DNA of 64,000 bases. Origin: Sulfuricella sp. GTDB lineage: Bacteria > Pseudomonadota > Gammaproteobacteria > Burkholderiales > Sulfuricellaceae. Position 1 is the first letter of the stretch; each line of letters begins with the position of its first letter. The notes below the pieces were generated by a model that was not told the DNA's origin, made no database searches, and was given only the letters and a program-made list of their open reading frames with translations. A program made the translations under genes and the position numbers. Of this stretch, positions 37,845 to 47,932 are shown in pieces. The stretch is from contig JAHFRP010000008.1 of assembly GCA_023266195.1 (NCBI GenBank), positions 94,625 to 158,624 on the forward strand, in the 5' to 3' direction.

Positions 37845-38849
37845 GTGACCACTTTTGCCATTTTGCTGCTGATGCTGATCGTCATTTTAATTGCCGCCGA
37901 GGTATTCACCAATGCCCTGGAGCATTTGGGCGAAAAATTGAAAATATCCGAGGGCGTCACCGGCTCGCTGTTCGCCGCCGTGGGCACCGCCCTGCCGGAA
38001 ACCATGGTGCCCCTGCTGGCGCTGCTGGCGGGCACCAGCAACGCGGCGCTGAACGAGGAGATCGGCGTCGGCGCGATACTCGGCGCGCCGCTGATGCTTT
38101 CCACGCTGTCGATTTGCCTGATGGCGTTGTCGGTATTGAAGCAGCGCGGCATCGGGGGGGAGCTGGCGCCGGAGCGGACCGGCCTGACCCGCGACCTGAA
38201 TTTCTTTCTCGCCGCCTTCGCCTTTTCCGCGCTGGCGCTGTTCGTGCCGCATCAACAAGCGGCAACCCGCGCCGCCATCGGCTTCGCCCTGGTACTGGCC
38301 TACTTCATCTACATCCTGCTCACCCTGCGCGCCTCCGCCGAACTGGTCAAGGAAGGCCACGGCACCGAGGCGGAAGAAAAAATGTTCCTGTGCCGCATCG
38401 GGCTGCCGGAAAACATGCCGGTGATTCTGCTTCAGCTCGTTCTTGGCCTCGGCTTCCTGGTGGGCGGCGCCAAGGGCTTCATCATGGGGGTGGAAGACGC
38501 CTCCAGGCTGCTCGGTATTTCGCCCCTGCTGCTGTCGCTCCTGATCATCCCCATCGCCACCGAACTGCCGGAGAAGGTCAACAGCATCCTGTGGGTCCGC
38601 CGCGGCAAGGATACCCTGGCCTTCGGCAACATCACCGGGGCGATGGTGTTCCAGGGTACGCTGCTGCCCGCCATCGGCATCATGCTTACGCCGTGGGAGC
38701 CGCGCCAGGAAGTGCTGGCGGGCATCGTCATCACTTTCGTTTCCGCGCTCTGGCTCCGGCTGGTGGTGCAGCGCGGATCGATCAAGGTCGGGCATCTGGC
38801 CTTCAATGGCGCGATGTACGTCACCTACTTGTTCATTGCGCTGACATAA
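37845..38849 (+). CDS. Sodium/calcium exchanger (CaCA) family membrane protein
   Basis: 334 residues, about ten transmembrane segments in two repeats. Each repeat carries the alpha-type motif: TGSLFAAVGTALPETMVPLLAL in the first half and LIIPIATELPEKVNSILW in the second. These glutamate-containing helices bind the cation in CaCA antiporters. The GTG start at 37845 follows a TATAAT box; no ATG exists upstream before the divergent ampD gene. The ion specificity cannot be read from sequence. Confidence 0.82.
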   Translation: MTTFAILLLMLIVILIAAEVFTNALEHLGEKLKISEGVTGSLFAAVGTALPETMVPLLALLAGTSNAALNEEIGVGAILGAPLMLSTLSICLMALSVLKQRGIGGELAPERTGLTRDLNFFLAAFAFSALALFVPHQQAATRAAIGFALVLAYFIYILLTLRASAELVKEGHGTEAEEKMFLCRIGLPENMPVILLQLVLGLGFLVGGAKGFIMGVEDASRLLGISPLLLSLLIIPIATELPEKVNSILWVRRGKDTLAFGNITGAMVFQGTLLPAIGIMLTPWEPRQEVLAGIVITFVSALWLRLVVQRGSIKVGHLAFNGAMYVTYLFIALT

Positions 38850-38914
38850 GCCGGCGCCATGCTTTACCCTCGCTCCGGATGGCGGTAACCTCTCTCTAAC
38901 AAGGAGATGCTGCC

Positions 38915-41395
38915 ATGGCCAGGAAATCCGCAACCACAGACAAGCCTTCCCAACCAGAGATCAGCGGGGATGCGGCGGTCTTTGGTCAAGCGCTCGCCAA
39001 TCACCTCACTTATTCCGTCGGCAAGGATCATTTCACCGCGACGCCGCGCGACTGGTTCTACGCCCTCGCGCACACTACCCGCGACCGGCTGACCGGCCAG
39101 TGGATGGAGACCATGCGGCGCTATTACCGCGCCGACGCCAAGCGGATTTATTACCTGTCGATGGAATTCCTGATCGGCCGCTCGCTTGCCAACAGCCTGC
39201 TCAACATGGGGCATTTCGGCCCCTGCCATGAGGCGGCGCTGGCTGCCGGCGTCGATCTGGACGCGGCGCGCGAAATGGAACCCGACGCCGCGCTCGGCAA
39301 CGGCGGGCTGGGACGCCTGGCGGCCTGCTTCCTCGATTCCATGGCCACCCTCGGCCTGCCGAGCTACGGCTATGGCATCCGCTACGAGTACGGCATGTTC
39401 AACCAGCGCATCGAAAACGGCAAACAGGTCGAGCATCCGGACAACTGGCTGCGCTACGGCAATCCGTGGGAATTCCCCCGGCCGGAAGTGCTTTACCCGG
39501 TGAAATTCAACGGCCGGGTGGTGGAATACGTCAGCGAGCGGGGCTGCACGCGACACCACTGGGTCGATACCGAGGACGTCATGGCGATGGCGTATGACAC
39601 GCCGATACCCGGATTCGGCGGCGAATCGGTGAACAACATGCGGTTGTGGTCGGCCAAGGCGTCGCGCGACTTCGATCTGAAATATTTCAACGAGGGCAAC
39701 TACATCAAGGCGGTGGAGGACAAGAACCAGTCGGAGAACCTGTCCAAGGTGCTCTACCCCGACGACACCACGGCGATGGGGCGGGAACTGCGCCTGAAGC
39801 AGCAGTATTTCCTGGTCAGCGCCTCGCTGCAGGACATGCTCTACCGTTTCCTCAAATCGCACGAGCACTTCGACAAGCTGCCGGACAAGGTGGCGATGCA
39901 GCTCAACGACACCCACCCCGCCATCGCGATTCCCGAACTGATGCGCATCCTGATCGATCTTCACCTGCTCGATTGGGAGCCGGCCTGGGACATCGTTACC
40001 CGCACTTTTTCCTATACCAACCACACGCTCATGCCGGAGGCGCTGGAAACCTGGCCGGTCGGCCTGTTCGAGAAAATTCTGCCGCGCCATTTGAGCATCG
40101 TCTATGAAATCAACCATCGCTTTCTCACTGATGTCATGCATCGCAATCCCGGCGATACCGAGCTCCTGAAGCGCATGTCGATCATCGACGAGGAGGACGG
40201 GCGGCGCATCCGCATGGCGCATCTGGCCATCGTCGGCAGCCATAGTGTCAACGGCGTGGCGCGGATCCACACCGAGCTGATGCGGCAGACCATTTTTCGC
40301 GATTTCGACCGCTTCTATCCCGGCAAGATCATCAACATCACCAACGGCATCACCCCGCGCCGCTGGCTGAACCAGGCCAACCGCGGCCTCGCCGCGCTGA
40401 TCACCGGGCATATCGGCAGCGGCTGGATCTCCGAGCTGGAGCAGTTGGGCGGCCTTGCCGAATTCGCCGCCGACGAGTCGTTCCGGCAGAAATTTCGCGC
40501 GGTGAAGCGCGCCAACAAGGAAAAACTGGCCAGACTGATCGAACATCGCCTGGGCATCGCGGTCGATCCCGATTCGATGTTCGACGTGCAGATCAAGCGC
40601 ATCCACGAATACAAGCGCCAGCTGCTCAATCTGCTCCACGTCGTCACGCTGTACAACCGCATCCGCGCCAATCCGTTGGCCGAAAGGGTGCCGCGCACCG
40701 TGGTTTTCAGCGGCAAGGCCGCGCCCGGCTATGCGCAGGCCAAGCTGATCATCCGGCTGATCAACGACGTGGCGGACATCGTCAACCACGACCCCGCCAT
40801 CGGCAATCTGCTCAAGGTGGTATACATCCCCAATTACGACGTCACCACCGCCGCCGAGATCATCCCCGCTGCGGACATTTCCGAGCAGATTTCCACCGCC
40901 GGCACCGAAGCCTCCGGCACCGGCAACATGAAGCTCGCCTTGAACGGCGCCCTTACCATTGGAACGCTGGACGGCGCCAACATCGAGATGCGCGACGAGG
41001 TCGGGGCGGACAATATTTTCATTTTCGGGCTGACAGCGGCGGAAGTGGCGGAAGTGAAAAACCAGGGCTACCAGCCGTGGGATCGTTACCACGGCAACGA
41101 CGAACTGCGGCAGGTGCTCGACATGATCGCCTCGGGGTATTTCTCGCCGGACGAACCCGGCCGCTTCCGGCCGATTTTCGACGAGTTGACCCGCGGCGGC
41201 GACCGCTTCCTGCTGCTTGCCGATTACGCCGCCTATGTCGCCTGCCACGAGAAGATCGAGGCGCTATACCGCGATGCCGACGCGTGGACGCGCAAGGCCA
41301 TTCTCAACGTGGCCGGCATGGGCAAGTTTTCCAGCGACCGCGCCATCCGGGAATATGCGGAAAAGATTTGGGGGGTGAAGGCCGTAAAAGGGTAG
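38915..41395 (+). CDS. glgP: Glycogen phosphorylase
   Basis: 826 residues, full length. Releases glucose 1-phosphate from glycogen. N-terminal RIYYLSMEFLIGRSL and NGGLGRLAACFLDS and the C-terminal PLP site EASGTGNMKLALNGALTIGT (with the Schiff-base lysine) are intact. AAGGAG ribosome site at 38901-38906. It stands alone, not next to other glycogen genes. Confidence 0.97.
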   Translation: MARKSATTDKPSQPEISGDAAVFGQALANHLTYSVGKDHFTATPRDWFYALAHTTRDRLTGQWMETMRRYYRADAKRIYYLSMEFLIGRSLANSLLNMGHFGPCHEAALAAGVDLDAAREMEPDAALGNGGLGRLAACFLDSMATLGLPSYGYGIRYEYGMFNQRIENGKQVEHPDNWLRYGNPWEFPRPEVLYPVKFNGRVVEYVSERGCTRHHWVDTEDVMAMAYDTPIPGFGGESVNNMRLWSAKASRDFDLKYFNEGNYIKAVEDKNQSENLSKVLYPDDTTAMGRELRLKQQYFLVSASLQDMLYRFLKSHEHFDKLPDKVAMQLNDTHPAIAIPELMRILIDLHLLDWEPAWDIVTRTFSYTNHTLMPEALETWPVGLFEKILPRHLSIVYEINHRFLTDVMHRNPGDTELLKRMSIIDEEDGRRIRMAHLAIVGSHSVNGVARIHTELMRQTIFRDFDRFYPGKIINITNGITPRRWLNQANRGLAALITGHIGSGWISELEQLGGLAEFAADESFRQKFRAVKRANKEKLARLIEHRLGIAVDPDSMFDVQIKRIHEYKRQLLNLLHVVTLYNRIRANPLAERVPRTVVFSGKAAPGYAQAKLIIRLINDVADIVNHDPAIGNLLKVVYIPNYDVTTAAEIIPAADISEQISTAGTEASGTGNMKLALNGALTIGTLDGANIEMRDEVGADNIFIFGLTAAEVAEVKNQGYQPWDRYHGNDELRQVLDMIASGYFSPDEPGRFRPIFDELTRGGDRFLLLADYAAYVACHEKIEALYRDADAWTRKAILNVAGMGKFSSDRAIREYAEKIWGVKAVKG

Positions 41396-41454
41396 GGAAG
41401 GAGAGTACGCTTTGTGGGTTGGTTCTTGTGCTTTTTATGGCGCAGCCCGCACAT

Positions 41455-41472
41455 GTCAGGCTCAAGCCTGAC
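41455..41472. repeat. Short hairpin GTCAGGCT-CA-AGCCTGAC
   Basis: Perfect 8-base arms, the same as those of the palindrome at 36248-36283 but without its core. Follows glgP and could act as a terminator-like structure, although no T run follows. Confidence 0.6.
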
Positions 41473-41486
41473 CCACACAGATTAGG

Positions 41487-41568
41487 TAGGTCGGTTCAAG
41501 CGTAGCGGAACCGACGATTCTTTGTGCGGTGCATCGGGTGTCGGTTCCGCTGCGCTTGAACCGACCTA
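41487..41568. repeat. Large palindrome downstream of glgP
   Basis: 29-base arms (41487-41515 and 41540-41568) with one mismatch, TAGGTCGGTTC...GAACCGACCTA, around a 24-base loop. It lies between the convergent glgP and pilR genes. Typical of dispersed REP doublets (REPINs). Confidence 0.85.
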
Positions 41569-41601
41569 CGCAGGTTTTGTGCCTTTTCGCGGTCAAAGAA
41601 A

Positions 41602-42981
41602 TTAATCTATCCCGAGCCGGTCGAGCCGGTAGCGCAGGGCGCGGAAAGTGATGCCGAGCAGTTTGGCCGCCGCGGTCTTGTTGTAGCGGGTTTTTTCCAG
41701 GGCGTCCATGATCGCCCCTTTTTCCACCTCGTCGAGATATTCCTGCAGCGGCAGGCTTTTCAGCCGTGCGGCGTCCTTTGGCGGCTTGACCGACAGCTGC
41801 AGGTCTTCCTTGCCGATCTCGTCCCCGGCAGTCAGCGCCAGCGCCCGCTCCAGGATGTTCTCCAGCTCGCGCACGTTGCCGGGGAAACCGTATTCCTGCA
41901 GTTCCTTCAGCGCCGACTGGCTGAGCCTGGGCGACCCCGCGTTCAGGCTCGCCACTTTCTTGACGATTTCCGTTGCCAGCAACGGAATGTCCTCGGCGAT
42001 CTCGCGCAGGGCGGGCATCTTCAGCACGATCACGTTGAGCCGGTAGAACAGGTCCTGGCGGAATTTTCCGCCGTCTACGCACAGGCCGAGATCCTGGTGG
42101 GTGGCGCTGATGATGCGCACGTCCACCGGCTCCTCTTGCGTCGCTCCGACCTTGCGCACCATTTTTTCCTGGATGGCGCGCAGCAGTTTCACCTGCATCG
42201 GCAGGGGCAGGTCCGCCACTTCGTCGAGGAACAGCGTGCCGCCGTTGGCCGCCTGGAAATAGCCGTCCCTGTCCTGGGCGGCGCCGGTGAAGGCGCCTTT
42301 TTTATAGCCGAAGAACTCGCTTTCCATCAGGTTTTCCGGGATGGCGCCGCAATTGACCGCGACGAACGGCCCGTCAACCCGCGAGCCGTTGAAGTGCACC
42401 AGCCGCGCCGCCACTTCCTTGCCGCTGCCCGATTCGCCGGTGATGTGGACCGGCGCCTGGCTGCGCGACACTTTTTCGATCATCAGGCGGGTTTGGCGCA
42501 TCAGGGGGGAATCGCCGAGCAGTGCCGGCTGGCCGGCCGGAACGGGACCCTCCCCAATTTTTTTAACCTGGCTGGCGCTCGGCAGCTTGAGCGCGGAAGT
42601 GACCAGCGCGCGCAGCTGCGCCAGGGACACCGGCTTGGAAAGGTAATCGAATGCGCCGGCCTTGAGCGCGGCGACGGCGTTTTCCGCACTGCCGTAGGCG
42701 GTAATCACGGCCACCGGCTTGCCGGGATAATTCTTGCCCACGTATTCCAGAAAGCCCAGGCCGTCGCCGTCCGGCAGGCGCATGTCGGTGAGGCAGAGAT
42801 TGTAGTAATTCTTGTGCAGGAATTGTTCCGCCTCGAACGTGCTGGCGGCGGTGTCCACTTCCAGCCCCATGCGTCGCAGCGTCAGCGCGAGCAGTTCCCG
42901 GATGTCGGTCTCGTCGTCGACCACCAGCACCCGGCGCGGAATGTTTTTGTCATGCTGGGAATCTTGCTGCGTCCGGTTCAA
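41602..42981 (-). CDS. pilR: Sigma-54-dependent response regulator PilR
   Basis: 459 residues from a TTG at 42981. Receiver domain (LVVDDETDIRELL, LTDMRLPDGDG with the phospho-Asp), AAA+ domain with Walker A GESGSGKE, the sigma-54 contact loop GAFTGA, and a Fis-type helix-turn-helix ending TAAAKLLGITFRALRYRLDRLGID. AGGGGG stands seven bases before the TTG. An ATG at the pilS stop is out of frame by one base (five A where six would restore it), so the true start is uncertain. Overlaps pilS by 32 bases. Activates pilin transcription in characterised systems. Confidence 0.9.
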   Translation of the reverse strand: MNRTQQDSQHDKNIPRRVLVVDDETDIRELLALTLRRMGLEVDTAASTFEAEQFLHKNYYNLCLTDMRLPDGDGLGFLEYVGKNYPGKPVAVITAYGSAENAVAALKAGAFDYLSKPVSLAQLRALVTSALKLPSASQVKKIGEGPVPAGQPALLGDSPLMRQTRLMIEKVSRSQAPVHITGESGSGKEVAARLVHFNGSRVDGPFVAVNCGAIPENLMESEFFGYKKGAFTGAAQDRDGYFQAANGGTLFLDEVADLPLPMQVKLLRAIQEKMVRKVGATQEEPVDVRIISATHQDLGLCVDGGKFRQDLFYRLNVIVLKMPALREIAEDIPLLATEIVKKVASLNAGSPRLSQSALKELQEYGFPGNVRELENILERALALTAGDEIGKEDLQLSVKPPKDAARLKSLPLQEYLDEVEKGAIMDALEKTRYNKTAAAKLLGITFRALRYRLDRLGID

Positions 42982-44572
42982 CGCTTTTCCCCCTGATTCT
43001 GAATTGTCCGCCTTGCGGCGTGGCGATGTAATCGAGCGTAGCGCCGTTGGCTTCGCAAAGCTCGCGGGCGATGTAGAGCCCCAGTCCCGTGCCGCCGCTA
43101 TCGGTGGTAAAGAAAGGTTCGAACAGCTGGGCTTGCAACGGTTCGGCGACTCCGGGTCCATCGTCGAACACGTCCAATTGTACCGCATTCCCGGCCGGCG
43201 CAAGCGCCGCGTGCAGACGGATGCTGCCCGGCTGCCGGCGAGAGTAGCGCCAGGCATTGCGGCACAGATTCCACAGCACTTGATCGAAATGGTGCCGGTC
43301 GAAGCTGATGGCCGGATCACCCCGTGTTTCCAGAATCATTACTCCATCCGGCACTTTTTCGGTCTGGCAGAATTGTTCGGCAAACTGGCGCAATGCCGCC
43401 GCCAGGCTAAATTTTTCCGGCGCGGCGCGATCCCGGCGGTTGAGTTGCAGCACGTCCTGCACCATCCGGTCGAGGCGGAAGGTGTTGTCGCGGATGATCT
43501 GCAGCAGCCTGACCTGGGTCGCATCTAACGCCGGTTCCTCCTGCAGCAATTGCGTGGCATGGCCGATCGAGCTGAGCGGGTTGCGAATTTCGTGCGCGAT
43601 GTTGGCCGTCAGCCGCCCCAACGCCGCCAGTTTGAGTTGTTGCGCCCGTTCCTGCATCTGGCTCAAATCCTCCAGAAAAATTACCGCGCCCAGCGTTTCG
43701 TCGCCGCCGATCGCGCTGAAGCGCGCCTGAACCTGCTTGCCGCTGGCAGGCGCGATCAGATCGAAGTTCCGGTCGCGCAGATTGATGCGCCAGTGCTGAA
43801 GGCAGCGGGCCAGGTTCGGGAAATAGTCGCCGAGCAAAAGCCTGTCCCATACCGCGACCGGCAAGCCCAGCAGCCGCTGGGCCTCGGCGTTGTGCTGCCG
43901 AACCCGGCCCCGCTCGTCGACCACCAGTACGCCGACTTGCATATCCTGGATCACCAGCTGGTTGACTTGGGCGAGGTTGGCCAGATCGACGCGCTGCTTC
44001 TGTGCCAGATTCTCGGTTGCGGTCAGGCGCCGGGTCAGCACGAAGGCCAGCCCGGAGGTGGAGAAAAATCCCATGCAGGTGAGGCTGGTCTGCAAGTATT
44101 CGCCGGTGCTCCCGGTCATCGCCAGCACTTGGTATGTTTGCTCCAGCAACAGAGAGATGCTGGCAACCGCGGCGTGGAACATCGCCAGCCTGCCGCGGCT
44201 GACCATGCCGGTGGCGACCAGCGGCCCGATCAGGAGCAGGCCGAGGCCGCTTTGGATGCCGCCGCTGGCGTGCATCAGAAGCGTGACGAACACTACGTCT
44301 GCCGTCACCTGGACGCTCAAGAGCAAATTGAAGCGCGGCCAGTGCACGTCGATCGGCACGATCAGCAATAGCGCGAACAGCAGATAGCCGATGCTGGTGG
44401 TAAAAAACAGGGTGGGGTGGTAAGCGCCGAAGGTGTGCACGGCGCCAAACAGTGCGTAGGCGACGGCGAATGTGCCGGACACGACCAGGCGGAACAGGTT
44501 GAAATAGCGCAGCGACAGCCAGTATGCCTCAGGTTGGCGCGTTGTTTGTACCGGGAACCATCTTGTCGGCAT
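42950..44572 (-). CDS. pilS: Sensor histidine kinase PilS
   Basis: 540 residues. Six transmembrane helices in the first 200 residues (FNLFRLVVSGTFAVAYALFG start), a PAS domain (about 215-310), the His box LTANIAHEIRNPLSSIGHA, and an ATPase domain with N box and DDGPGVAEPLQAQLFEPFFTT. Partner of the adjacent PilR. No type IV pilus structural genes lie in the window. Confidence 0.92.
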   Translation of the reverse strand: MPTRWFPVQTTRQPEAYWLSLRYFNLFRLVVSGTFAVAYALFGAVHTFGAYHPTLFFTTSIGYLLFALLLIVPIDVHWPRFNLLLSVQVTADVVFVTLLMHASGGIQSGLGLLLIGPLVATGMVSRGRLAMFHAAVASISLLLEQTYQVLAMTGSTGEYLQTSLTCMGFFSTSGLAFVLTRRLTATENLAQKQRVDLANLAQVNQLVIQDMQVGVLVVDERGRVRQHNAEAQRLLGLPVAVWDRLLLGDYFPNLARCLQHWRINLRDRNFDLIAPASGKQVQARFSAIGGDETLGAVIFLEDLSQMQERAQQLKLAALGRLTANIAHEIRNPLSSIGHATQLLQEEPALDATQVRLLQIIRDNTFRLDRMVQDVLQLNRRDRAAPEKFSLAAALRQFAEQFCQTEKVPDGVMILETRGDPAISFDRHHFDQVLWNLCRNAWRYSRRQPGSIRLHAALAPAGNAVQLDVFDDGPGVAEPLQAQLFEPFFTTDSGGTGLGLYIARELCEANGATLDYIATPQGGQFRIRGKSVEPDAARFPA

Positions 44573-44601
44573 GGCGGGGAATCCGGCCGCAGCGGGGGAC
44601 G

Positions 44602-44826
44602 TTACTTTTGATGGAGCTGGCGATGCTCATTGGTGCAAAAAAACTCACCATGGCTGACGATGCTTTCACTGCGCGGCAGATGCACGCCGCAATGGATGCA
44701 GCGCACCATGTCTTCGCTTGTCGGGCTATCGACCTGCCGGTCGCGCTGGACGCTGTGGCCATATCCCGTGACAAGGCGGTAAACAAACCAGATGCCAAGA
44801 GCAAGAAGTATCAGTTTGATCAACAT
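44602..44826 (-). CDS. PP0621-like small zinc-ribbon membrane protein
   Basis: 74 residues. One N-terminal transmembrane helix (LIKLILLALGIWFVYRLV) and a zinc-binding pattern MVRCIHCGVHLPRSE...GEFFCTNEH. This small conserved protein is commonly found just before pilS-like genes in betaproteobacteria. It ends 29 bases before pilS, likely the same operon. Function unknown. Confidence 0.75.
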   Translation of the reverse strand: MLIKLILLALGIWFVYRLVTGYGHSVQRDRQVDSPTSEDMVRCIHCGVHLPRSESIVSHGEFFCTNEHRQLHQK

Positions 44827-44878
44827 CGCCGGCCCCGTATTTGCGAGGCGCTCCAGAAAAAGACTTGGGAATGAATAT

Positions 44879-44955
44879 TGGTCGGGGTGAGAGGATTCGA
44901 ACCTCCGGCCTCTGCGTCCCGAACGCAGCGCTCTACCAGGCTAAGCTACACCCCG
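44879..44955 (-). tRNA. tRNA-Pro (CGG)
   Basis: 77 bases including an encoded CCA. Acceptor CGGGGTG pairs with CACCCCG; the anticodon stem-loop is CTGCG-TTCGGGA-CGCAG with anticodon CGG; the T arm reads GGAGG-TTCGAAT-CCTCT. All arms are intact. Confidence 0.95.
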
Positions 44956-44972
44956 TTGTGAATTTTTTTGTT

Positions 44973-45941
44973 TCAGTAGCTTCGCGTTACCGCAAAGTCC
45001 GCCAATTGTAGCAAAGATTCCTTGTATTTTGAATGCGGCAGGTGAGAAATCGCGGTGCAGGCGTGCAAAGCCTCTGTTTTTGCTTGTTTTGTTACGTAAT
45101 CCAAGGCGCCGGTATCGCGGATGGCCGCCATCACCGCATCCAGTTCGCCCAGCCCGCCATGCTCGATCGCGTTGCGGATCACTTGGGTCTGTTGCGCGGT
45201 GCCGTTGCGCATGGCATAGATCAGCGGCAGCGTGGGCTTGCCTTCGGCCAGGTCGTCGCCGACGTTTTTGCCGGTTTCGGCGTGGTCGCCGGAATAATCC
45301 AGCACGTCGTCGATCAGCTGGAAGGCCGTGCCCATCCTCATGCCGTAGATCGCCATGGCTTCTTCGTCGGCGGCCGAAGCGTTGCCCAGAATGGCGCCGA
45401 GCCGGGTGGCCGCTTCGAACAGCTTGGCGGTTTTGTAGTGGATCACCTGAAGATAGCGCGCTTCGTCGATGTCCGCATCGTTGCAGTTCAGCAATTGCAG
45501 CACTTCACCTTCGGCGATGATGTTGGTGGCGTCCGCCAGCACTTCCATCACGCGCATGCTGCCGGCGCCGACCATCATCTGGAAGGCGCGCGAGTAGAGA
45601 AAATCGCCCACCAGCACGCTGGCGGCGTTGCCGAACAATGCGTTGGCGGTGGCGTTGCCGCGCCGCAGGTTGGATTCGTCCACCACGTCGTCGTGCAGCA
45701 GCGTGGCGGTATGGATGAATTCGACCACCGCGGCGAGAACGTGCTGATGGCTGCCGGAATAGCCGAACGCGCCTGCAGACAAGAGCACCAGCGCGGGGCG
45801 CAAGCGCTTTCCGCCGCTGCCGATGATGTACTCGCTGATCTGGCGAATCAGTACGACATCGGAATACAATTTCCTGCGGATGACCTCATCCACGGCGAGC
45901 ATGTCCGGCTCGATCGGGCTACGTATGGCTTCCAGCGACAC
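44973..45941 (-). CDS. ispB: Octaprenyl diphosphate synthase
   Basis: 322 residues, trans-isoprenyl diphosphate synthase that builds the quinone side chain. First Asp-rich motif LLHDDVVDES near residue 85, GGKRLRPALVLLS, and second motif FQLIDDVLDYSGD. It is divergent from rplU across a 158-base gap, the classical proteobacterial arrangement. Confidence 0.95.
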   Translation of the reverse strand: MSLEAIRSPIEPDMLAVDEVIRRKLYSDVVLIRQISEYIIGSGGKRLRPALVLLSAGAFGYSGSHQHVLAAVVEFIHTATLLHDDVVDESNLRRGNATANALFGNAASVLVGDFLYSRAFQMMVGAGSMRVMEVLADATNIIAEGEVLQLLNCNDADIDEARYLQVIHYKTAKLFEAATRLGAILGNASAADEEAMAIYGMRMGTAFQLIDDVLDYSGDHAETGKNVGDDLAEGKPTLPLIYAMRNGTAQQTQVIRNAIEHGGLGELDAVMAAIRDTGALDYVTKQAKTEALHACTAISHLPHSKYKESLLQLADFAVTRSY

Positions 45942-46055
45942 AGAAAAATCCAGTGTTTGGGGTGAAAAGACAGTAATGGTAGGAAGGAGGGCGATCAGGT
46001 GTCAAGTCCGTTCCAAGGTTTTTCACATTGTTTAGACCGCGCGGCAAAACTCTGG

Positions 46056-46061
46056 TACAAT
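46056..46061 (+). promoter_or_regulatory. -10 box for rplU-rpmA
   Basis: TACAAT lies 38 bases upstream of the rplU ATG. The best -35 candidates (TTGTTT at 46028, TTAGAC at 46032) are poorly spaced or weak. Confidence 0.45.
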
Positions 46062-46099
46062 CGCGTTCCTTTTTAAAAAGCACGCAATTGGAGCTCAAC

Positions 46100-46411
46100 A
46101 TGTACGCGGTCATAAAAACCGGCGGGAAGCAGTATCGTGTGACCCCCGGCGAAAAATTGAAAATAGAACAGATACCGGCAGACATCGGCAGCGAAATCGT
46201 ACTGGACCAGGTTTTGATGGTTGCGGACGGTGAAGCGGTTTCGGTGGGTACGCCGTTGGTAAGCGGTGCCACGGTCAAGGCGACGGTTGTCGCGCACGGC
46301 CGCGGCGAGAAGGTGCAGATTTTCAAGATGCGCCGCCGCAAACACTACCAGAAACATCAAGGTCACCGTCAGAACTACACCGAGATCCGCATCGACGGCA
46401 TCGCGAAGTAA
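46100..46411 (+). CDS. rplU: 50S ribosomal protein L21
   Basis: 103 residues, [14 protein letters not shown] at the start and the basic [16 protein letters not shown] rRNA-binding stretch. The start at 46100 matches all L21 proteins. First gene of the rplU-rpmA unit. Confidence 0.97.
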   Translation: MYAVIKTGGKQYRVTPGEKLKIEQIPADIGSEIVLDQVLMVADGEAVSVGTPLVSGATVKATVVAHGRGEKVQIFKMRRRKHYQKHQGHRQNYTEIRIDGIAK

Positions 46412-46423
46412 GGAGAATCAGCA

Positions 46424-46681
46424 ATGGCACATAAAAAAGCCGGCGGCAGTTCACGTAACGGCCGCGACTCACAATCCAAGCGCCTGGGCGTGAAGCGCTA
46501 CGGCGGCGAGCTGGTTTCCGCCGGCAGCATCATCGTGCGTCAGCGCGGCACCCAGATGCACGCCGGCGACAACGTCGGCATGGGCAAGGATCACACCCTG
46601 TTCGCCAAGGTGACCGGCACCATCAGCTTCGCCGTCAAGGGCGCGGCAAGACACAAAGTGGTAACCATCACCCCGGCTTGA
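46424..46681 (+). CDS. rpmA: 50S ribosomal protein L27
   Basis: 85 residues, [17 protein letters not shown] at the start, then [15 protein letters not shown]. 12 bases after rplU with a GGAG ribosome site. The N-terminal tail reaches the peptidyl transferase centre. Confidence 0.97.
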   Translation: MAHKKAGGSSRNGRDSQSKRLGVKRYGGELVSAGSIIVRQRGTQMHAGDNVGMGKDHTLFAKVTGTISFAVKGAARHKVVTITPA

Positions 46682-46705
46682 TCCCGGCGGATGGTGGAAC
46701 CCTGG

Positions 46706-46733
46706 GCCCTATCGGACGATAGGGCTTTTTTAT
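46706..46733 (+). terminator. Rho-independent terminator after rpmA
   Basis: GCCCTATC / GATAGGGC stem, GGAC loop, followed by T6. Confidence 0.92.
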
Positions 46734-46818
46734 TTTGAGTTATCCGTTGTCAGCCGTCAGGTTACCAGGATGCGCGGAAACGCATCCATGACGCCGACGA
46801 CTGGTCGCTGATAACTGA

Positions 46819-47898
<1,080 letters not shown>

Positions 47899-47932
47899 CA
47901 TTGTTTTCCCTGTGCTTGGCGGTGAGAAAGTC

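Noticed and set aside
38864..41248. 794-codon frame antisense to glgP (and similar long frames antisense to glnS, the c-di-GMP gene and the DAHP synthase)
   Set aside because: All follow the third-position GC pattern of the real gene on the other strand and lack recognisable domains.
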